Shown here: positions 17,994 to 25,013 of the stretch, piece after piece
How positions within the stretch are numbered: the stretch's first letter is position 1
Layout: every line of letters starts with the position of its first letter
DNA from: Bog-473 sp963706555
GTDB taxonomy: Bacteria; Actinomycetota; Acidimicrobiia; Acidimicrobiales; RAAP-2
NCBI GenBank assembly: GCA_963706555.1
Contig: OY970164.1
Span: forward strand, 310,001-374,000
DNA length: 64,000 nt
Reading direction: 5' to 3'
Program-made: the position numbers and the translations under genes
The notes under the pieces: generated by a model
Databases searched by the model: none
The model's input: the letters and a program-made list of their open reading frames with translations, nothing else
What the model was told of the DNA's origin: nothing

Positions 17994-18324
17994 TTGGTGT
18001 CCTGGGGTTATTCGGCCTTCGGCCGATGCATCTTTGACACTCTTGAACAGATGACAGCATTCTTGGCACCATTTCCCGCAATGATTTGGATGACGAAACA
18101 AGTCTCTCGCCTGGGCACCTTCACAACCTCGGCTCGGATCTGATCGGCCACGTCTATTCGACGCAAGCTAACGACATGTTTTCGAAATAGCTCCTTCGTT
18201 GTAGTCACCGCCGGAACTGGAACAACGGCGGCAGTGAGCGGCAGACGTAAATCGTGCGATGTCGCGCAATAAGCCAGGATCACCAATGGCGCAGCGAGCA
18301 CACCAATTGAGAGGTTTGACGTAA
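17994..18324. other. Intergenic stretch
   Basis: A minus-strand frame (18008-18331, TTG start) has some protein-like sequence but no binding site and overlaps the next gene's start, so it is not called. A long AC-rich stretch and the promoter for the plus-strand sugar genes are expected here. No clear regulatory motif was seen. Confidence 0.35.
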
Positions 18325-19206
18325 ATGCCAATTATCGATGTCGGACCCACTCTTGGGGTGCCGGCCTTTCTGAATAGTGATGACGGGTCAATTGAGTTCT
18401 TGGTCCCGGTAGAAGCGACGAAGGCTCGGACCCTCGGCGAGCTTGTTGATGCGGGAGTAGTTCGTTCGCGACATGTTGGAGTCTCCGCAGGAGAACGAGA
18501 TGAAGTGGTTACCGTCATCTACCGGCTCGTAGACGACGAGAGGGTGTTGGACGCCCAGGGTCTTGCTTATCCAGAAGAGTCCAAGGGTTTGAAATTCGAT
18601 GTGACCTCGATATTGCCGGACCCAACGGGCAGGTGGACGGGCGAGTATCCCAAAACCATCGGCCACTACCACACGTCGATGGAAGGAATAGGCGTGCCAT
18701 CGCCAGATTTCTACCAAGTTGTTTACGGGCAAGGAATTATTCTTCTTCAATGCCCGGTCGATCGTAGGATCCTGACCTACGGAGTAAAGGTTAGAGAGGG
18801 CGATTGTTTGTTGATTCCTCCGCATCTGGGGCACATAAGCGTCAACACCGGGAACGTTCCGCTGGTATTCGCCAATGTCTGTGTTCGAAGACCTCATCTC
18901 GACTACGAGTCGATAACTCGACTTGGCGGAGGCGCATTTCTCGTCGTCCCATCGCCAGATAGGCCGGGTTGGGGTATTGAAGAAAATCCCAGCTACGCAC
19001 AACACGGCCTGCGTGTCTCGCCGCTCGAATGGTTGCATACCAACTATCGCGAGATGGAGAATTTGGAGGTGACTCGCGGCGTGCCCATCTACAATTGCAT
19101 CTTGTCTACGGCGGCAGTCCTACGCGTTCTCACGGCACCACACGAGTTTGCTACAACTTTCACATTGTCGCTTTCGGCCTCCGGCGGATCGAGCGACGTG
19201 CCATGA
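18325..19206 (+). CDS. Cupin-type phosphoglucose isomerase-like protein
   Basis: The central domain aligns by eye with archaeal cupin phosphoglucose isomerases (GPI, Pfam PF06560 type). It has GEYPKTIGHYHT (two metal-ligand His), PDFYQVVYGQGIILLQ, DCLLIPPHLGHISVN (third His) and VVPSPDRPGWGIEENPSY near the end. The usual glutamate metal ligand appears to be Asp (PDFYQ). At 293 residues it is longer than the about 190-residue archaeal enzymes, with an added N-terminal about 60 residues. It would interconvert aldose and ketose phosphates. It opens a plus-strand run with a kinase-like, a glycosyltransferase and a phosphatase-like gene, pointing to supply of a modified sugar. Confidence 0.75.
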   Translation: MPIIDVGPTLGVPAFLNSDDGSIEFLVPVEATKARTLGELVDAGVVRSRHVGVSAGERDEVVTVIYRLVDDERVLDAQGLAYPEESKGLKFDVTSILPDPTGRWTGEYPKTIGHYHTSMEGIGVPSPDFYQVVYGQGIILLQCPVDRRILTYGVKVREGDCLLIPPHLGHISVNTGNVPLVFANVCVRRPHLDYESITRLGGGAFLVVPSPDRPGWGIEENPSYAQHGLRVSPLEWLHTNYREMENLEVTRGVPIYNCILSTAAVLRVLTAPHEFATTFTLSLSASGGSSDVP

Positions 19207-19234
19207 AGCCGTCTGCCGTCTGGCAAAGTTGACA

Positions 19235-20200
19235 GTGGACAGTTCTGGACGGAGCGACGCCGCGGCGGTTGTTCAATCCATTGCCCAGATGGTAGGAATC
19301 CACGTGACCTCCCGCCCGGTTCGCCTCGGACGGGGAGTCGCCAGCTCAGCATGGCGAGTTGACGATGAAAGTGATTCCTATGTCGTACGCGTGAGGCGCT
19401 CGACTTCGCCCCTGCCATGCACGTATCTGTCGGAGTCGGCGATCCTTCGTAAACTCCGATCTGGCGGTTGGCCGGTACCAATCCCTCTGGGAACTAGCTA
19501 CGACTTCGCTGACACTGGTCCCTTCGACGTCGCATGGTCAGTCACTTCAATGGTGCCCGGTAGCTCGATCAGCAATAGAGCCATCACCGATCCGGTCGCC
19601 GAAAGCCTCGGGGAATTTCTGGCCGGCCTACACGGCCTCCCTGGCGCCAACTATGGGCCTCTTGCCCAGACTCCTTTAGAATTGTCTGGCCTGTCCGCCT
19701 CACCTCTGCGCGGCCTCCAGCTGCGCTGGAGATCGGGGCAAGCTTGGCCGATGGATGGCTCGGCGCTAATGGATCATCCGATCGCAGAGTCGTTACCGGT
19801 TGCCGCCAGCACCCTTGGTGCACAGGAATCCCATATTCTTGACCTGCTCTGCCTGGGCACACCCTCAATTGTGCACTCGGATCTGCACCAAGACCACATT
19901 TTCGTGCAGGACGGCGTTCTCTCGGGTGTCATTGATTTTGGCGGTGCTCTGATTGCTTCGCCCGCTTGGGATTTTGCCGCCCTCGCAGTGTTCCTCGACT
20001 GGCAATCTGCTGACCGCGTAGCAAGAGGGTACGCGAGATGGAGCTCCGCTACTGTTTCGGCGAACGAGATAACCGCAACCGCCCTCGTTCTCGCGCTCTA
20101 CCGTTTCTCGGTTGAGTGGACGTTCGACCCGGAGTCGACTGAAGCGAAAAGACTCGTCAGATTTCTCGACGAGACAATACGCGACAGAGTGCTCGACTAG
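19235..20200 (+). CDS. Aminoglycoside phosphotransferase (APH)-family kinase
   Basis: The start is set at GTG 19235 because earlier in-frame codons lie inside the preceding gene and encode unlikely sequence. The about 321-residue product has the APH fold. VRLGRGVASSAWRVDDES precedes YVVRVRR (nucleotide-site Arg in place of Lys). The catalytic loop IVHSDLHQDHIFVQDG (about residue 214) and SGVIDFGGALIASPAWDFAA (about 233, metal-binding Asp) follow. The Asn of the usual HGDLHPGN motif is His here. APH-family members phosphorylate aminoglycosides, homoserine, sugars or macrolides. In this setting it could be a self-resistance enzyme or a biosynthetic sugar kinase. Confidence 0.85.
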   Translation: MDSSGRSDAAAVVQSIAQMVGIHVTSRPVRLGRGVASSAWRVDDESDSYVVRVRRSTSPLPCTYLSESAILRKLRSGGWPVPIPLGTSYDFADTGPFDVAWSVTSMVPGSSISNRAITDPVAESLGEFLAGLHGLPGANYGPLAQTPLELSGLSASPLRGLQLRWRSGQAWPMDGSALMDHPIAESLPVAASTLGAQESHILDLLCLGTPSIVHSDLHQDHIFVQDGVLSGVIDFGGALIASPAWDFAALAVFLDWQSADRVARGYARWSSATVSANEITATALVLALYRFSVEWTFDPESTEAKRLVRFLDETIRDRVLD

Positions 20201-20238
20201 ATGCGACACAAACAGGTCCGTCGGACCGACCCAACCCA

Positions 20239-21276
20239 TTGGTGATAGTCGCGTCCGCTCCAATCGACCATGTGTACGTCAAACACCTCCATGCAACCGG
20301 GTTTGATGTGCAACGTCTGGGATTTCGGAGAGAAACCTATTCAGCACAAGCATTGATCTCACCACTTTGGGTGGAGAAGAACCACGACATTTTCGACATC
20401 TTTCATGTCCATTTTGGATTCAGGGACGTCCCGATCCACCAGATGCGTGGCTTCGTGACAGCTCTCTCCAATCACGCAAAGCCACTCGTTTTCACGGTCC
20501 ACGATCTGGAGGATCCTCAAGTCGAGGACCAACTGCGCCATCGCAGCCACCTTGACCTCCTCACATCCTCCGCTGCGCAGGTCATCTCATTGACGCATGA
20601 TGCCGCGAAGCAAATCATGGAAACCTGGGGTCGAAGCGTGCAGGTAATCCCGCATCCCCATGTTGTGGATCTTCAGACGATTGGGCACACCGAAGCCGCT
20701 CGAGAACTGCGGGGGCGCAGTGACGAATTGACGGTTGGGCTTCACCTCAAGAGCCTGAGACCCGGACTCGATGCAACGGCCTCCCTACTCATGATGGAAG
20801 AGGTTCTTGCTCAGTCCCGATGGATGCGACTACGGGTCGACCTGAACCGAGAGGCAACTGCCAGAGCAAGCACCAAGAACGGTCGGGTACTCGAACTGCT
20901 CAAGTCTTTGAGCGCCCATCCAAGGATAGACATCCGGATCCATAACCGATTCACGGACGCACAGTTGTGGGCCTATCTCAGGCGCGTCGATGTTTCCGTG
21001 CTGCCGTACAGACTGGGCACGCACTCTGGATGGGCTGAAGCATGCCTTGACCTAGGGACGGCGGTTATTGCACCAGATTCGACCTGCATTCCTGACCAGC
21101 ACGCCTCGATCCGTGCATATGACATCTCAGATGCAGCCTCCCTCCGACGTGCACTCCTCGACGTCTTTCATGACTTCAGGCCAATACGCAATATTGCACG
21201 GTGGCGCAGCGACCAGCGAACACTCATTGCTTTGTTACACGAGAATGTCTATTCCCATTCACTAGAAACTGTGTGA
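20239..21276 (+). CDS. Glycosyltransferase, GT4-like
   Basis: The GTG start at 20239 lies 38 bp after the kinase gene. The 345-residue protein has a GT-B pattern. The N-terminal half includes FDIFHVHFGFRDVPIHQMRG and PLVFTVHDLEDPQ. A hinge VQVIPHPHVVDLQ is followed by the nucleotide-sugar half ending RRVDVSVLPYRLGTHSGWAE, LDLGTAVIAPDSTC. The E of the usual EPxGxxxxE motif appears as the WAEACLDLG region. It should transfer a sugar from a nucleotide donor to an unknown acceptor. Its position between kinase- and phosphatase-like genes supports a glycoside pathway. Confidence 0.75.
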   Translation: MVIVASAPIDHVYVKHLHATGFDVQRLGFRRETYSAQALISPLWVEKNHDIFDIFHVHFGFRDVPIHQMRGFVTALSNHAKPLVFTVHDLEDPQVEDQLRHRSHLDLLTSSAAQVISLTHDAAKQIMETWGRSVQVIPHPHVVDLQTIGHTEAARELRGRSDELTVGLHLKSLRPGLDATASLLMMEEVLAQSRWMRLRVDLNREATARASTKNGRVLELLKSLSAHPRIDIRIHNRFTDAQLWAYLRRVDVSVLPYRLGTHSGWAEACLDLGTAVIAPDSTCIPDQHASIRAYDISDAASLRRALLDVFHDFRPIRNIARWRSDQRTLIALLHENVYSHSLETV

Positions 21277-21302
21277 CAATTGAAGCACTAGGAACAATTT
21301 TC

Positions 21303-21743
21303 ATGGTCAAGATACTCTTCATTTGTCGCTCCAATGTCGGAAGAAGCCAGATCGCTGCAGCCCTCTATAACCAACTGACGAAGACGTCCGATGCGATCTC
21401 CGCCGGTACGGCGGTCACCCGACTCGGGGAGACATTGGGTGACTACGCTCGCGATCACGTTGGAAGGTGCTTCGTGCTTCAAGTGATGGCCCGGTACGCC
21501 GGTGTGGACCTTTCAAGTAGCGTACGAAATCGAGTAACAAAACAGATGGTTTCCAATGTTGATTCTGTCGTCTCAATGATTCCGCTGCCGCAACTGCCGG
21601 ATTGGCTTCGAGACAATGCGCACCTGAGATATTGGCCGATAGCGGATCCCGGTGGCCGCAGTTTCTCCGAAACCAAAACTGCTTACGATCAGATTCAATG
21701 GAGAATGGTCAACGAGCTCAGGTCTCGGCGAATGGCTGCGTAG
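21303..21743 (+). CDS. Low-molecular-weight protein tyrosine phosphatase-like protein
   Basis: The ATG at 21303 starts VKILFICRSNVGRSQIAAAL, which contains the P-loop CX5R-S (CRSNVGRS) of the LMW-PTP/arsenate reductase fold near the N-terminus, as expected. A general-acid type DPGG occurs at WPIADPGGRSFSE. At about 146 residues the length is normal. Related proteins dephosphorylate tyrosine-phosphate or act on sugar phosphates or arsenate. It ends the plus-strand sugar-gene run, 26 bp after the glycosyltransferase, so a role in removing a phosphate installed by the APH-like kinase is conceivable. That link is inference. Confidence 0.78.
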   Translation: MVKILFICRSNVGRSQIAAALYNQLTKTSDAISAGTAVTRLGETLGDYARDHVGRCFVLQVMARYAGVDLSSSVRNRVTKQMVSNVDSVVSMIPLPQLPDWLRDNAHLRYWPIADPGGRSFSETKTAYDQIQWRMVNELRSRRMAA

Positions 21744-22168
21744 ATACCGGATGGGGCCAACCAGGGGTGAAAATGGCTGTCGCCAAGAGGGAACGGGCAG
21801 CGTCCCCCAGAGTGGTGGGTTTTGAAGTGAGTCCGAGGGTCCACCCATAAGGGGGGCCAGCGGCGTGATCCTCGGTGTGTTCCTGTCCGAACGCGCCAAA
21901 AGAGTACACACCGATGGCCCTCGACCAGTCTGTCCTGTCCGAGCTGCTTGCCGCCTTCCAATCGGGCGAAGGGCATCCATGGACTATTCCGCTCAGGACG
22001 ACCCAAGTGGATTCAAACCAGATTCTGTGGAGACAATCGGCGCCAATATGACTTAACGTGATGCCAACCTGGATCGAAGGGACTCTTGACACATGAGAGC
22101 CCATTGCTTTCAACCTACTTCGAACCTAGATTTCATTCATGGTCGCCTCACGTGGTCCTGGAACGGGA
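21744..22168. other. Intergenic stretch with an IS256-type remnant
   Basis: The stretch starts after the phosphatase-like gene and contains the 5' end of an IS256/mutator-type transposase gene at 21913. No other gene is supported here. Confidence 0.45.
21913..21972 (+). pseudogene. IS256/mutator-family transposase, N-terminal remnant
   Basis: From ATG 21913 the frame reads MALDQSVLSELLAAFQSGEG, which is the start of many actinobacterial IS256-family transposases. After 20 codons the similarity stops and the frame runs into unrelated sequence. About 150 bp upstream look like the left flank of the element (GTGTGTTCCTGTCCGAACG region), but I cannot place its end. It marks an old insertion at the right border of the biosynthetic-looking region. 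Confidence 0.55.
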
Positions 22169-23389
22169 ATGCGGGTTTTCCTGGTCACGGCGCTTACAGC
22201 GATCGCATGCTTCATGTGTTCGGGAACCGCAGGTGCCGAATCCACCTACCCAGAACAACAAGGTCACCACGGGGCGAACACATTCAGCGACTACCACAAC
22301 GCATCAGGCGAGGGAACATTCATAAGTCCTGCGTCCACCGTCCAAGTGTCATGCAAGGTGTATGACCCAACCATCGTGAGCGCCAACCCGGATGGATATT
22401 GGTACCGCATTGCCAGCTCTCCGTGGAACGACCAGTACTACGCAGTGGCCAATACGTTCATGAACGGTGATCCTTGGGGTGGCCCATACACCCACAACAC
22501 CGACTTCTCAGTTCCTGACTGTGGAACAACGAGTCCTACGCCGACGTCGCCGACAACCAGCACGACGGCGCCCGCTCCGACACGACCGAAAAGCGTTATC
22601 TTGATTCAAGGCCCGGTCGCTCCTTCTGGGTACAGGTACGCAATAACCCTTCAGGGATTCGCCCCCGATGCGCCAGTGTCCGTCTCATGTAGCGATACGG
22701 TCAATCCAGGGGGCTTCTATACGTTCTCAATTACGACCGACAACGACGGCAATGTTTCTACTTCTTCATACTGCTATTCAGACGACGGGCCGGATCATTG
22801 GGTTGACGCCGAAGGTGTTGAATCGAACCATGTATCGTGGGGCGGGACCCCATCACCAGCAACACCCCCAGCTACGAACGTTTCCCCCGTCAAATCAACG
22901 GCCGGTCCGACACCGATCACACCCCAATCATCGTCATCGTCTACACCTGCCGCGCCACCGGTCAACTCGCGCTCACCCGCTTCGCCGCCGGGCGCACCTA
23001 ACGTGCAGTGTGAGCAGTTTCAAGGAACATTTGTCCCGAATAGTGATCATGTGGATGTGACGCTCTTGGACCATTATTTGGGAGGCAGCGGACTGCCTGT
23101 AGTCATAGATTGGGCCTTCTTCAAAAGCAATGCTGGATTCGCTTCAACCGCCAAGGGGTTGGAGGTCAACGGATCCACGCTTTATCGTCCTTCCCCGAGC
23201 ACAGACATGTACTACGCGCTTGGTACATTCACCGTTAGACGCACATCATCTCAGTGCTTTACGGCATACGACCAGTACGACTTCACGCCAAACGTCCACA
23301 ACCTCAAGAGTCTGTACGATCTGCCGGGGTGGGCACTTCAATTAGCAGGGGCACAAGACTTCGTCGAGCACGCATCCGGACAGCTTTAG
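22169..23389 (+). CDS. Secreted protein with Ser/Thr/Pro-rich linkers
   Basis: The ATG at 22169 gives MRVFLVTALTAIACFMCSGT with AGA-E, a good signal peptide; an upstream ATG at 22139 is less likely. The mature protein of about 380 residues has a first domain with paired Cys (VQVSCKVYDP, SVPDCGTT) and many Trp/Tyr, resembling SH3-like wall domains. A linker of TSPTPTSPTTSTTAPAPT-type sequence follows, then a second Cys-containing domain, a long Ser/Pro linker and a third domain ending in a polar helix. A secreted, multidomain surface protein is likely. No enzymatic motif is visible. Confidence 0.65.
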   Translation: MRVFLVTALTAIACFMCSGTAGAESTYPEQQGHHGANTFSDYHNASGEGTFISPASTVQVSCKVYDPTIVSANPDGYWYRIASSPWNDQYYAVANTFMNGDPWGGPYTHNTDFSVPDCGTTSPTPTSPTTSTTAPAPTRPKSVILIQGPVAPSGYRYAITLQGFAPDAPVSVSCSDTVNPGGFYTFSITTDNDGNVSTSSYCYSDDGPDHWVDAEGVESNHVSWGGTPSPATPPATNVSPVKSTAGPTPITPQSSSSSTPAAPPVNSRSPASPPGAPNVQCEQFQGTFVPNSDHVDVTLLDHYLGGSGLPVVIDWAFFKSNAGFASTAKGLEVNGSTLYRPSPSTDMYYALGTFTVRRTSSQCFTAYDQYDFTPNVHNLKSLYDLPGWALQLAGAQDFVEHASGQL

Positions 23390-23397
23390 GCCGCCCC

Positions 23398-23811
23398 GTG
23401 TTGAGACTCTTGATCTCTTGTTCTGCGGCGTCGATTGCCTCCCTGGCATTCTGCGGATGCAGCAGCACTTCGAGTGGCGCGGCGCAATACTGCGGTATCG
23501 CCCGAACCACACTTAGTGACCTCAAGGTGCTCAGTGCAGATCGGTCCGCGACGGTCGATAGCAACGCGGAGAGGCAAGCTGAGATCGTTTCCGCGGATCT
23601 CCGTCGTTTGGTGTCGACAGCTCCCTCAAACATTGCCATGTCGGCCAATCACATGAGGACCGATTTATCGATGTTGATTGGATTGGCTACGACTCAACAA
23701 GTAACCCCGCAGGTCCAAGCGCAGGCCAAAGTTCTCGACGAGAACTACGTGACCTCAGATATGAAACTCAAGGCAGACATTGCTTCCGATTGCGGGGATC
23801 TCCACAATTAG
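23398..23811 (+). CDS. Putative lipoprotein
   Basis: A GTG at 23398, 9 bp after the previous stop, starts VLRLLISCSAASIASLAFCG followed by CSSTSSG. This is a short signal peptide with a Cys at about residue 22 that could be lipidated, although the lipobox is weak. The 137-residue product is otherwise helical and polar, with a few Cys. It is probably cotranscribed with the preceding secreted protein. The two could interact at the surface. No family is recognised. Confidence 0.5.
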   Translation: MLRLLISCSAASIASLAFCGCSSTSSGAAQYCGIARTTLSDLKVLSADRSATVDSNAERQAEIVSADLRRLVSTAPSNIAMSANHMRTDLSMLIGLATTQQVTPQVQAQAKVLDENYVTSDMKLKADIASDCGDLHN

Positions 23812-23829
23812 CCGATCCGGTCGGATCGA

Positions 23830-24456
23830 TCAAAAGGTCGTGGATCGAAATAGGAGGGTATGTTCAGCCCGACTCACACAAATAAGTTTGCTGTGCGAGA
23901 AATTTCCGTGTTCGTCCCCTCCGCTCATGCTCGCAGTGCACAGTGTCGCCGGGTCAGTGAGGAGCCGACTTGCGGGAGTGAAAACTGGCTTCGGGTAACC
24001 ACCCAGGGGTGCGATGATCAAGCCAGGGGGCATCTTGGAGATTGAAGTCCACGGGGCAATACAATTTGCAGATGTATTGGCGCATCCCTTCAATACCGCG
24101 TGTCCCTTCAACCGACAGGACGCTCTTGAACAATCCGCAATCTTCTCGATGACCGTATCGTCCCACAATCCGTGTAGGTCTCCGGAATCACTGTGGCTGT
24201 AAATGATCTCGCCGCGGGGAAGCGATTCCGAAATCGTCGAATTATGGAAATCCGCTGTAGATTGACTCATCGTCAACCAGAAGCCAAGTCTTGCAAGGAC
24301 AACTCCACCAACCGCGACGAGTAGGCATTTCACTACGAATCGCTTGGAGACAATGCGAAATCCGCGACTTCTTCGTTCCGATGCGATTCTCACATTGTTG
24401 TGGACGGCGTTTTCCCACTTACGCAACACTACTGTCAGCCCTTTACCCTTGTACAA
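23830..24456 (-). CDS. Membrane-anchored protein of unknown function
   Basis: The 208-residue frame has a basic N-terminal stretch of about 40 residues, one membrane segment (about 44-66, VVKCLLVAVGGVVLARLGFW) and an outer part with several Cys (DCSRASCRLKGHA, GCANTSANC), suggesting disulfides. No motif is recognised. It is convergent with the lipoprotein gene (18 bp between stops). The start is uncertain, since MYKGKGL is preceded by no strong ribosome binding site. It follows, with a 37-bp gap, the small Cys-rich gene on the same strand. Confidence 0.45.
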   Translation of the reverse strand: MYKGKGLTVVLRKWENAVHNNVRIASERRSRGFRIVSKRFVVKCLLVAVGGVVLARLGFWLTMSQSTADFHNSTISESLPRGEIIYSHSDSGDLHGLWDDTVIEKIADCSRASCRLKGHAVLKGCANTSANCIAPWTSISKMPPGLIIAPLGGYPKPVFTPASRLLTDPATLCTASMSGGDEHGNFSHSKLICVSRAEHTLLFRSTTF

Positions 24457-24493
24457 CGTCGTCTTCAGTCCGCATTGTTGTCAACGGGTGACT

Positions 24494-24802
24494 CTACGCC
24501 CCCTCGGGGAAGACAAGTGTGTTCGGGTGCACTCGTGCGACAACCTCAAGCGTATTCATGTTGATAATGCGACCGCACCGAGAACAGACATAGTTAGTGC
24601 AATCCCAAAGTTCAGCGACTGGATCTACAATGACATTCTGTCGATTGACTGGGTAGAAGCCTTCATCAGCAGGTTCGTTTTGGCAAAGGCACACCCAGGC
24701 CCCGTCGTCTTCCGGCAGATGACTGATGTGTTCCTGTCTGAGTACGCTATTCATGTAGATATTCTCGCGCAAGAGCTCGAGCTTGGATATGGTGGAATTC
24801 AC
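24494..24802 (-). CDS. Small Cys-rich protein, possible zinc ribbon
   Basis: The 102-residue product has CLCQNEP in the middle and NYVCSRCGRIINMNTLEVV near the end, a C-x-C ... C-x2-C pattern that could bind zinc. The remainder is acidic and helical. No known family comes to mind. It is upstream of the membrane-anchored protein gene on the minus strand. The stretch 24803-25013 to its right carries no supportable gene. Confidence 0.45.
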   Translation of the reverse strand: MNSTISKLELLRENIYMNSVLRQEHISHLPEDDGAWVCLCQNEPADEGFYPVNRQNVIVDPVAELWDCTNYVCSRCGRIINMNTLEVVARVHPNTLVFPEGA

Positions 24803-25013
24803 AACGGAACTGCCTCGCCGTAAGGTCTAACAGGGCGACTCAGCGGCCCCGCGTCGAGCGGCTGCCCGAAGAGGAAGCCTTAGCCAGTGTCGATGTTCTC
24901 GATGCCTTCGGCGACCGTCTCGAGCTCGCTTTGGCCGAGCTGGACCATGGCATGGACGAGAGCGACGCCTCGGTGGTGTCGGTGATCCCTGGCACGAAGG
25001 GATCGGTCCATCC

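Noticed and set aside
18008..18331. Minus-strand frame with TTG start between sugar genes
   Set aside because: No ribosome binding site, overlaps the start of the isomerase-like gene and has no recognisable motif.
24830..25013. Possible gene remnant with VLDAFGDRLELALAELDHG
   Set aside because: Too short and without start, stop logic or family resemblance.
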